DNA of 64,000 nt from Berberis thunbergii. Its lineage: Eukaryota > Streptophyta > Magnoliopsida > Ranunculales > Berberidaceae. Each line of letters begins with the position of its first letter. Position 1 is the first letter of the stretch. Both the position numbers and the translations under genes were made by a program. The notes beneath the pieces are model-generated. The model saw only the letters and a program-made list of their open reading frames with translations. It was not told where the DNA came from and did not search any database. The stretch is from the NCBI GenBank assembly GCA_003290165.1, contig QNQO01000652.1:1-64000 (forward strand), written 5' to 3'. Positions 55,902 to 64,000 of the stretch are shown in pieces.

Positions 55902-56351
55902 TCAAACCCTTAATCTTTTACTTTTGGCAACACTGCTGGGGGACAAATCGCTCTGTTCACGACCATGACGAATAGCTATGGTGGAGTAGATCATATCTGA
56001 TCTGCACATAGGACAAGTTCTCCTCTTCTCCTTAGAACCCACCCAGCGAAGTACACAGTCTGTATGAAAGGTGTGAGAACAAGTTACGGTCATTACTTCC
56101 TCTCCTTCTTGCGTTTCTTCCAAACACACAGTGCAAACATCACCACCATCAAGAACACTGGCCCTAGTTGATCGGTGGATCACCATGTTCTGGTTCCACT
56201 TTTTGTCCAAGGAAGAGAAAGAGGGGTCGAGTAGCAGACCTGATTGGGAATACGAACTTAGCAGCTCACTGGCAGTGATGTTTCTAATGGGAAACATGTT
56301 TGATTGGCAAGACAAGCATCTTGATTCACTTGCAGCCATGTTTCTCATCAT
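55902..56351 (-). CDS. RING-H2 zinc finger protein (putative E3 ubiquitin ligase)
   Basis: 149-residue intronless frame starting MMRNMAASESRCLSC; a second in-frame Met is at residue 5. The RING-H2 finger has all eight ligands: C73-x2-C76, C91-x1-H93-x2-H96-x2-C99, C113-x2-C116 (the CSHTFHTDC segment is typical). Trp103 lies where RING fingers contact E2 enzymes. The N-terminal part carries an extra CLSC pair and a small duplication (RNMAASES / RNITASEL); the tail is basic (KSKRLRV). No signal peptide or membrane span, so probably cytosolic or nuclear. RING-H2 proteins transfer ubiquitin from an E2 to substrates; the substrate is unknown. A paralog lies head-to-head at 58,791. Confidence 0.88.
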   Translation of the reverse strand: MMRNMAASESRCLSCQSNMFPIRNITASELLSSYSQSGLLLDPSFSSLDKKWNQNMVIHRSTRASVLDGGDVCTVCLEETQEGEEVMTVTCSHTFHTDCVLRWVGSKEKRRTCPMCRSDMIYSTIAIRHGREQSDLSPSSVAKSKRLRV

Positions 56352-56463
56352 CTTGGTTCAGAAAGAGAGAGAAGGGGAGTTTCTTTGGTCGTGAGAAAGA
56401 AAGAGAGAGACGGTGAGTTTCTTTGGTTGTGAGAAAGAAAGAAAGAGATGAAGAGAAACAACG

Positions 56464-56472
56464 CATATATAG
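56464..56472 (-). promoter_or_regulatory. TATA box of RING-H2 gene 1
   Basis: Minus strand CTATATATG about 113 bp upstream of the ATG at 56,351, followed by a purine/pyrimidine-rich leader of repeated TTTCTTTC (56,395-56,450). Confidence 0.55.
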
Positions 56473-56684
56473 AAGAGTGAAGACAAGTGTAATTCCTTTA
56501 GGGCTTTTTATAGAAGCAATGTCCACATGTGGCGCTGTTTACAGAAAATTAGAAAGTTTCCTTAATGGGTATTGGGTAGGACCAAAGAAGAATAACTTTG
56601 TTTCAGTGCACATTTCATATTAGAAACAAATTTCCTTTTTAATTCCTTCAATTCTTATCTGTAAAAAAAAAAGCAATTTAACAT

Positions 56685-57301
56685 GGGAGTTGCTATGTGT
56701 ACCCGACCGTTCGGTTCGGTTGCACCAACTTCAGTTTATTACATATTTAATTTTTTTAAAAGTTGCTTAGTGTACCCAACCATTATTTGTAAACCCTAAA
56801 ACAACAATACTTAAGATAAACGACTCCTAGCCTCCTCTCCATCTTCTACGTTTATCGGCTTGGTAGTTATTCTTTCGAGCAACAATAAAATAGATTCACA
56901 ACTCCGAGAGGTCGTTGAGTCATCAAATCCTCCTAACACATTGTAAAAGAAGCGGATACTATCATAAGAAGTCAATTTTTGTTTATGCAACAGTTGTGAA
57001 TCTACCCTTTTCCTCAACAAAACAGTTGTAGCAGTCAAGTTTCTGTATGCTTAGTTGTGTGATTGTTTTATGTCATTATTTTATGTGGGATTGCATAGTT
57101 TTAGATAGGTTGGTAGGATTGCTTAGTTGTGAGATTATAGAAAAATGAGGGCATCCAATAAAGTCATTTTCATAAATAAATAAAAGGTAAGTTGGTGTTA
57201 CACATTTTAGGTTGGTGAAATAAAGTGAAACATCCCAAAATTCCGATGAAACAAAGAGTTGGTGCAATGAGCCATATGATCGGGTACACGTAGCTACTCC
57301 C
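56685..57301. mobile_element. TIR DNA element (MITE), 617 bp
   Basis: Terminal inverted repeats GGGAGTTGCTATGTGTACCC and GGGTACACGTAGCTACTCCC, with similarity continuing inward to GTTGCACCAAC / GTTGGTGCAA. Flanks TTTAACAT and TTTAATAT form an 8-bp duplication with one mismatch. No transposase. Superfamily (hAT or Mutator-like) is not decided by the ends alone. Confidence 0.75.
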
Positions 57302-57511
57302 TTTAATATAATATAAAACTATGGAGATGACAATGTATAAGTTTGGTGCCCTCCTGTGAGGGATCTTAGCCTGCATTGTGAAAGGACACAATTTCGTGTC
57401 AAAAACTCATCAGACCATCTCCAATAGCAAATGAAAAATGAAGAAAGGTTTGCAATGAAGTAAGATCTACATGTGAAAGGACGCAATACCATGTCAAAAA
57501 AATCGGACCGT

Positions 57512-57820
57512 CACTACACCAAATTGGCACTTTTGTAACATCTTTCAAAACAATATCACTTTTTAGATGTTACAATTCACCAAACAATTTCAAATCAAAA
57601 CTAAATTTAGTCAAAAAAATGAAAACAGTAACACAAAAAAAATGATACAATAAGTTGGATCACCATGAATAGTATCACTTTTATAATGATACTCTTCATG
57701 GTGATACTATTATTGTATCATTTTGTTTGTGAAAATGTGTAAAGTTGTTAGGTGAATTGTTACACTTCAAAAGTGATACTGTTTTGGAGGGTGTTACAAA
57801 AATGCCAATATGGTGTAGTG
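57512..57820. mobile_element. Mini-CACTA foldback element, 309 bp
   Basis: The ends CACTACACCAAATTGGCAC and ATGCCAATATGGTGTAGTG are inverted repeats with TTTTGTAACA continuing inward. The 3-bp duplication CGT flanks it. The centre is also palindromic (ACCATGAATAGTATCA / TGATACTCTTCATGGT), so the whole element can fold. The flanking ~90 bp is tandemly duplicated at 57,377-57,460 without the element, giving an empty site. Confidence 0.88.
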
Positions 57821-58086
57821 CGTCTCCAGTAACAAATGAAAAATGAAGAAAGGTTCATCTTTTATACCAAAGAGCCAAGAAATGGTTTTGATACATACCA
57901 CCAAAATTTAGAACAGACAACCGATAGAGGGCTGCATGTATTAATTAAATTTTATAAATACACTTTGAGGCCAAGTGGCAGCAAGGCAGAGCTAGGAACT
58001 TGACATGACTCGGGCTGTAAAATAAAAATTAACTATGGTAATATATATTTTAAAATTTTTAATTGGGATAAATCATTATAAAAAAT

Positions 58087-58210
58087 TTATAGGTTTTTTT
58101 TTTCTTTTTTACAACCCTCCCCAACCAATGCGGCCGACCGGATTCAAATACATGACGTGTGATTCTATCCACTACACCTCTACCAACTCAACTGGTACAC
58201 CTTTGACAAA
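58087..58210 (-). mobile_element. tRNA-derived SINE
   Basis: Minus sense: TACCAGTTGAGTTGGTAGAGG resembles a pol III A box, GTATTTGAATCC a B box, and it ends in an A-rich tail (poly-T on the plus strand). Direct repeats of about 16 bp flank it (AAATCATTATAAAAAAT at about 58,070 and AAGTCATTATAAAAAT at about 58,212), as expected of SINE insertion. Confidence 0.75.
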
Positions 58211-58714
58211 TAAGTCATTATAAAAATGTTAGATGTAGCATAAAATGATAAATAAATTAATAAATTCCTGCAAAAAGAAAAAAAAAATCATAAATATGTT
58301 ACACGTAGCATAATGAGGAGTACATATGCACTAGATCTGCTTGTCTAGACTTAGAAACTTTTTAATCATTTGGCAAAACCAATTAACCGGCTATTAGCTG
58401 TCGAATTATTATCTCATTAACCCCAATGGACACACACGAGAAACAGCAGGGTGGGGGTGATGATGTAAAAACAGCACCATGTTTGGCTTAAGACCCTGGT
58501 AATGATATATAGCCGCTCTGAATGTTCACGATAAGCATGTGGTGCGGACTATTTTGAAACTATTTCTAAGTTCTGTCAATCTTGGGGCAGATATATATAA
58601 TGAAAATCAAAACAAAATCAAAATATATATTCCAACCTACCTTTAGAGATTTTGAATCCTGTCGAATAAGGAAAGCACTACTTAAACAAACACATGGCTG
58701 TTGAGGAACTTGTT

Positions 58715-58722
58715 TATAAAAA
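58715..58722 (+). promoter_or_regulatory. TATA box of RING-H2 gene 2
   Basis: TATAAAAA 69-76 bp upstream of the ATG at 58,791, a normal distance for a short plant leader. Confidence 0.55.
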
Positions 58723-58790
58723 CCTGAATTTTCTTTCATCTGATAGTCTGTAGTCCTTTTTGTGACTTTCTTTCTCCGATACTTATCAAC

Positions 58791-59108
58791 ATGAGTAACA
58801 ATGGGTTTCAAATAAGAAACATCAACGAAAGATTTGCTCGGGCACAGGACAATGAGTCTATAGCGAAAAGGTGGAACCAAGACTTTGTCAATTACCATTC
58901 TACCAAGGTAGCTGTTCTTGATGATGGGGAGGTTTGCCCTGTCTGTCAGGAAGACCTGAAAAACGAAGAAAATGAGGTGCTGACTACCACATGCGATCAC
59001 AACTTCCATGCTGGATGTGTACTTAAATGGGTGGGTTTTGATGTGAAGATTACAGCTTGTCCTATATGCAAATCGAACATGGCCAAACGTACAAGATTAC
59101 AGGTTTGA
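58791..59108 (+). CDS. RING-H2 zinc finger protein, paralog of 55,902-56,351
   Basis: 105-residue intronless frame (MSNNGFQIRNINERF). RING-H2 ligands C49-x2-C52, C68-x1-H70-x2-H73-x2-C76, C90-x2-C93, with TTTCDHNFHAGCVLKWVGF, very close to VTCSHTFHTDCVLRWVGS of the other gene. Both share the block KRWNQDFV / KKWNQNMV before the finger and a basic C-terminus (KRTRLQV / KSKRLRV). This copy lacks the N-terminal CxxC extension. The two genes are divergently arranged with 2.4 kb between starts, filled by the MITE, mini-CACTA and SINE. Probable role: ubiquitin ligase; substrate unknown. Confidence 0.85.
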   Translation: MSNNGFQIRNINERFARAQDNESIAKRWNQDFVNYHSTKVAVLDDGEVCPVCQEDLKNEENEVLTTTCDHNFHAGCVLKWVGFDVKITACPICKSNMAKRTRLQV

Positions 59109-60734
59109 TGTCATTTCTTTAAAATTAAGAAGACCAGCTTTGTTCAACATTAGTAAGACAAGAAGATTAGTGTGCTGTTGTTTACGTTAGTAAAATCAAG
59201 ATTAACGTTGCAACCTTTTATGTAAGAGTCTTGAATAACATTAGAAAATATAAGCTTTGGGATTTTATGTTTCTTTCTATGATTTTGAAAGCTTCATGTA
59301 TAGTTTTTTTTTGTTTTCCTTATAATTAACCTTAATTTTTCATTTATTGAGATACAATGGAAACATAATTTTGTTGTGAGATGCAATGACTATGTAATTC
59401 AATTCAGACATCAAGCTAGTTTAATTTATGTCCTGTTTGGCAGTAAATTTCCTTTCTATTGTGATTGTAAGCAATAGCAATCTACCTCAAAAAAATCGTG
59501 TGCTTCACCAATGAGTACCATTTCTAGCCTTTAGTATGTGTCTAGATATGTGGTGCCATTTTTGTTAGGGTAAATGAAGGGTGATGTGTTAGGTCATAAA
59601 TAATATCACTCATCCGATTTTCAAATTAATGTTATCCAAACTTCTCCGATTCAAAGGTTTCCCTCGGATCACCATATCATCTACATGTGTGTTTCTACAT
59701 AAGTGAATGAAGTGGCAGATGTGCTGGGACATTTGCTAAACAGAAAAAGAATTGCAGGGTTATTTATGATACGCTCCCAAGAAGACCAAAAGCTTAAGCA
59801 TAGTTAGACAAGAATAAGACTACCTATATTTTGAAGAAAAATAAGGTTTTTGGATGGGTCAGCTAAAGCTCGTCCACTAGAAGAGAAATATTAATAATAA
59901 ATCAAAAAACAAACACGAAGTATACGAAGAGGAGTGGAATAGAGTATGGAAACTAGATTAGATTATTCATGGAACAAGTGTTGAATGCCCTTGATCACAT
60001 GACAAATTACCTTAAAGTATGTTTGAAAGCAAACAAATATAAGGAAAAAAGATTTTAAATGGATGCAAATTTAAACAAGATGTTGAAAATACATAGATCA
60101 TATTATGTCATAGGGATGTGGAATATAATTAATTGTCGAAAGCTTGCACTTGCATGGATCCGAGTATGTTGTCTACTATAACACATTGGATAAGTTACTA
60201 ATCGAGTTTCAATGAGTGCTTTTCATTAAATTGTATAACGGGCAAACAATACAGTTACTACGTACAAAAGATTTTCTCGTTCGATATAATCCATGTATAT
60301 GTGGAAACAAGTAGAGCGACTGGTCAATTAGCTAGTGTAGACTATTAGAAAATTACCTTAAGGTGAACCTACATAAATAGATCGTATTATTATTCACTGT
60401 AGATTATCGAACCATAGTTGAGTGATGTTTGGTTAGAGTACTATTTAGTTGTGACCATTAAGAAACAACACAAGGGTCGTGTTTAATTACATGTTCTAGG
60501 TGGTCTTGACTTAAAAAATAATAATAATAATAAAAAACACATTTGATTTAGGATCCCATCATTTGTATTAGTTCAGATAATGGTCCTTGAAAATTATTAA
60601 GATAGACAAATCTTGGTCAACCTGGTCAAGGGGACAAGATAAAATTTGAAATGATGGAAGTTAGATGGCTAATAGAGTCAACTAGCCTTGGGACCCATAC
60701 TCTAATTATGACAAACTCGAGACCCGGGTAATTG
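59109..60734. other. Intergenic, no feature
   Basis: AT-rich, with no conserved frame or repeat structure that I can support. It contains the 3' flank of RING-H2 gene 2. Confidence 0.5.
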
Positions 60735-60862
60735 AAACAATGCATGAAGGATAATAATCGGGTGAACCTCCCTACATTCCACTAGTAAGTGTCGAACCTA
60801 CAACCTCTCACAAAGAGAGTAGATGTCCGACCAATTGAACTAAAATTGGTGGACATACTTGA
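60735..60862 (-). mobile_element. Probable tRNA-derived SINE
   Basis: Minus sense contains TAGTTCAATTGGTCGGACAT (A-box-like) and GGTTGTAGGTTCGACAC (B-box-like) about 35 bp apart. Target duplication and tail are not clear. Confidence 0.5.
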
Positions 60863-62367
60863 GTAGGTGGTCTTGAAATGTGTTACTAAGTTACTTATGC
60901 GCAGATACCAATTTAAGGCCTTATTATAATTTAATTGTTTATGATAGGCTAATAATAAAAATAAGTGTTTTGTATATACGATTGAGATTCTCGCTTTAAA
61001 CCTTATTTTCTACCTCATATTTTTCCCCATCTTTTGTGTTGAGAAACTTTGGAAAAGGATTTCGGGGTAGAAGATCTTCCCGTTACATGTTGCTACGTTA
61101 TTGAGGAATGAGGACTGCTTGGATTGACTTCATCAAGGGTTTCAAGTACTTGATTCAAGCTTTTTTTTTCGTCCATTTTTTACATGAGATCATGGTAAGA
61201 GTGTTCTTTGAAATCCAACAAACCCATGCACACTACAAAAAATCAAGATAACGACAAGCATATATGTTTACCACCTAAAGCAATTAAAATTACTGCACTA
61301 TACCCTTTGTTTTGCTAAACTATATAAATCCAATGCTTTCTAGGCTTCGCTTGGTACGCTGTAAAAAGATGTTTTTTGCAAACTAATGCATTTTGCATTT
61401 TCCAAAACTACTATCAAGCAACACATTGCTTTGCAGTTGCTTGATATTAGTTAGAGAAAAATAATGCAAGCTCCAAACAATTTGGTCTTGGTTGTTGTGC
61501 ATTTCACTTTCCTTATGTTCTCACATATTTATTACATATTCGTATATTTTCTTTCAGATAGGTAACTAAATAATAATATGTAACAAAAATATGGACTACT
61601 CTTTGGAAGAGTTTGAATTATAAGAAACTCTTATAAATGTGGATTATCTTGAGTTCCACTTAGGCACTGCTATAAATATGGACTGTATGAAGGAGTATAG
61701 TCCAATATTTGAACATGAGAATTCTCTGCAAAAGAATTGAACATGAGAATTCTCTGCAAAAGAATTCATGGCATTTTATCCCTTAAAATAAAGTGCAATC
61801 TCCTAACATGAGGATGCAAGGTTATGCATTTTAATGCCATAACTGATTTTACGTAAAGCATACAAGTACCTAAATTTTTGTAACCACCGTAAAGAAATGT
61901 ATTTGCATTCTTTTACGGGATTCCAAGTGGAGCCCTAATTTGATGGCACTAAAGTTACATGAAATTAAAGCATTTTATCAAATGAGAGGTCTTAAATAAA
62001 CATTACAAATTGAAAAAAAAAATTTATAAGGCACGTGTAGTAGTAGAGTATTAGACTAAATTATTCATGGCGAAGTGTTCAATGCACTTGATGGCACGTC
62101 CTTAACCACTCAATAATATAAAACAAAGGATATTGACGGCATATAGATTTCAACGAAGCAACACATAAAATTATAGCATATCAAAGGCATCGGAAACACA
62201 TAATCCAAAGAATATGGCATGGATTTCATTTATTTTTAATAATTTTTGCCTAAAACAAAAGTAAAGTAAAGAGTTGAAAATGCATGTGGAACACTATCAG
62301 AGGCAATTTTTTGTTTTAGCTTTTTTTTTTTGCATATAGTGGCATGCTTAGCATTGAAGGATAGAGT
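60863..62367. other. Intergenic, short tandem duplication
   Basis: No gene recognised. A 29-bp unit (GAACATGAGAATTCTCTGCA...) occurs twice in tandem at about 61,711-61,768. Confidence 0.5.
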
Positions 62368-63033
62368 AGAGGGTGTTTGTTTTTTTAAGTGCTTAGAAGC
62401 TAACTTCTAATTGAAGTTAAAAGTTTTGAATGAGATTCTGAATGAACTATCTGTTTTGCTTCTGAATGAGCTGCTGATTAGAAGCTGTAAAATTAAAAGG
62501 TGTTTATTTTTAAGTGCTTAATAGCAACTGTTTGACAATTTTTGCCCACTGAGCTGAAAAAATTTATAACATAAATATTGTGCTTAAAATCAAACCCAAT
62601 AATTATTCAAATCCTAGAAAATGTTACAATACCTTTCATTACAAGAGTTTCAAAATATGACCAAAGATGAAGGAGAGTTGAAAATATACACGAGAGGGAG
62701 AGTTTGAGAGATGAAGAAGAACTTGAAAATACAGAGAAATGAGATAAATTTCTTACCGAGTCATGCTTGGTGAAGAGAATGAAGGTGTGCCGACAAAATT
62801 TACCCCTACTTATTTTTAATAAGATGGGGGCAACAATTGTCATTACAAAATTATGTTAAGGTTATTATTGGAATAATTTTTTACTCAGTGCTAAGTGATT
62901 ATCACCTCCATGTTGCTTACTCCAATCAGAAGAAGAACTTTAATCAGAACTAAAAACAAACACTCTAAACAAGGTGGTCCACTTCTTATTAAGACTTCTG
63001 ATTCCGCTCAAAAGCAAAAACAAACACCCTCTA
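62368..63033. mobile_element. Foldback/MITE-like element with AGAGGGTGTTTG ends
   Basis: Ends AGAGGGTGTTTGTTTTT and AAAACAAACACCCTCT are inverted repeats, and AAGTGCTTAGAAGC/CAGAAG-type subterminal similarity extends inward on both sides. The 3' side lies just upstream of the LINE-like frame. No clear target duplication was found, so borders may be off by a few bases. Confidence 0.55.
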
Positions 63034-63039
63034 AGGCTA

Positions 63040-63661
63040 GATCTTCTTTTTCCATCCATGGCGGTTGTGCCTGCCATTCATGGAGTCTCACCTCTGGTGG
63101 GTCTGGTAAGTAACTCAACATTTCTCAACCTTAGTTTTATTTTGCCTAAGTTTTGGGTAGGTTATTTTTATTTTAAATGAAAATAGCTCTGAGGCGATTT
63201 GGCGTGAGATCCGGCTGGGAGAAGATCTTGGACGTTGTTTCCAGGTATTGCTTGTCCCCTCCATGATGGCACTGCCAACTACCATTGAAGTTTCTACCTC
63301 AGCTGGGCTTGGAGGCAACTCGATTGAGGCACATAAGCCTCATTTTCCTTCGATCAACTCCTGGGGCTGTCGAGAGAAGAAAATGTTTGATGATTTACCA
63401 ATGGAAGGAACTAGTTTCCAGAAGGAAGGGAGCCCTGCCCTTTTTCTCACTGATGTTAACAGAGGCAAATCATATGTTGAAAAGCACATGATTGTGCTTA
63501 AGTTTACTAGTTTTTGCCCCTCTGTGGAAGCGATTAGGGATTTTATTCACTGTTCCTGGGAGATAACTAGAGAATTTACCATACGTTTACTTGACCCTAG
63601 ACACGTCACTGTTCGATTAAAATATGAAGTAGAGGTCAAGAAAGCTTTTTCACGCAATTCA
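63040..63661 (+). pseudogene. LINE-type DUF4283 segment, interrupted by TRIM
   Basis: The frame 63,248-63,661 contains GSPALFLTDVNRGKSYVEKH, KFTSFCPSVEAIRDFI and FTIRLLDPRHVTVRLK. This is the plant DUF4283 domain, common at the N-terminus of LINE-type retroelement proteins that also carry a zinc knuckle. The frame is cut at 63,661 by the TRIM. An upstream frame near 63,058 (MAVVPAIHGVSP) may be the true start, separated by an intron or a shift. Confidence 0.6.
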
Positions 63662-64000
63662 TGTTGGAATATTAAACCCACTCCAATTATCCATGGGCCT
63701 AAAATTGCCCGTATGCTTATCCACGGTAGTACCATGTAAATTTACGGTGTGGTTGTACGATTGGTACCCACCAATATAGTTATAGTCCCACGACTCCGCT
63801 CTCACTTCCGCTTGATATATGATTGAATTCACATTCTCTACAAGTTCGAGCTTTTAGAAAGTTGGCAATTTATCATGGTATCAAAGCATTAGTATTCAGA
63901 GGTTGTGGGTTCAAGTCTCGTCCAACACAATCGTTGCAAGAAATTTCAATATTTTCCTCGCGCTTGCGCTGAGGGGGAGTGTTGGAATATTAAACTCACT
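63662..64000 (+). mobile_element. TRIM retrotransposon (runs off the window)
   Basis: LTR 63,662-63,875 (TGTTGGAATATTAAACCCAC ... TTTATCA, about 214 bp). Next comes a tRNA-Met primer-binding site TGGTATCAAAGC at 63,876, about 100 bp of non-coding interior, a polypurine tract GAGGGGGAG at 63,971-63,979, and the start of the 3' LTR at 63,980 (21 bp visible, one mismatch). The lack of coding space makes it a terminal-repeat retrotransposon in miniature. Confidence 0.88.

Noticed and set aside
56131..56394. 87-codon plus-strand frame
   Set aside because: Shadow of the RING-H2 gene on the opposite strand.
58087..58210. tRNA gene
   Set aside because: A and B boxes are present, but no cloverleaf can be drawn, and an A-rich tail plus target duplications mark a SINE.

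Overview
The window is plant nuclear DNA, almost certainly from a eudicot: AT-rich, introns with GT..AG borders, no operons, and plant-type protein families (TITAN5/ARL2, MSL10-like channel, LRR-VIII receptor kinase, plant RING-H2). The species cannot be named from the sequence. Nearly all of it is layered transposable elements. Only two short intronless genes, a pair of RING-H2 proteins near 56 and 59 kb, look like intact host genes.

Layout. 1-4.6 kb ends in a CACTA (En/Spm) terminus and carries the first of three copies of a ~600-bp hAT-type MITE, each with a perfect 8-bp target duplication. 5.8-9.2 kb is the inverted 3' part of a Tat-lineage Ty3/gypsy element: LTR, antisense ORF and two 133-bp repeats. 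9.2-16.7 kb is mostly unassigned, holds an orphan last exon of RNA polymerase I/III subunit RPAC1, and ends in a second CACTA terminus. 17.3-33.6 kb is a decayed Tat element (5' LTR, gag, protease, RT, two RNase H domains, integrase, then a 3' tandem array, antisense ORF and partial 3' LTR). It is split by a hAT MITE, by a CACTA-derived segment with captured exons, and by a copia element whose 5' half is inverted. 35-36.6 kb is a copia gag with a hAT MITE inside. 37.1-37.57 kb is a LINE-type RNase H.

The centrepiece is 37,573-55,350. A CACTA element (3-bp duplication TTC) interrupts the LINE RNase H. It carries, all on the minus strand and with splice sites kept, exons of an MSL10-like channel, an unidentified protein, ARL2, and a receptor-kinase transmembrane segment (twice). 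This is the arrangement of a gene-capturing 'Pack-CACTA' that could make a chimeric transcript. Inside it sits a second, 10.96-kb CACTA element (39,889-50,846; duplication AAA) with an intact six-exon TNPA-like gene, a frameshifted TNP2 transposase, long subterminal GCGACG repeats, and its own captured receptor-kinase exon. The empty insertion site of the inner element survives in a tandem duplicate about 1 kb to its left.

55.4-64 kb is the more gene-like end: two head-to-head RING-H2 paralogs, a 617-bp TIR element, a 309-bp mini-CACTA, two tRNA-derived SINEs, a foldback element, and a LINE DUF4283 segment interrupted by a TRIM retrotransposon that runs off the window. Element borders marked by target duplications are firm; captured-gene identities rest on recognised motifs, and transcription of the chimeric array is inference.
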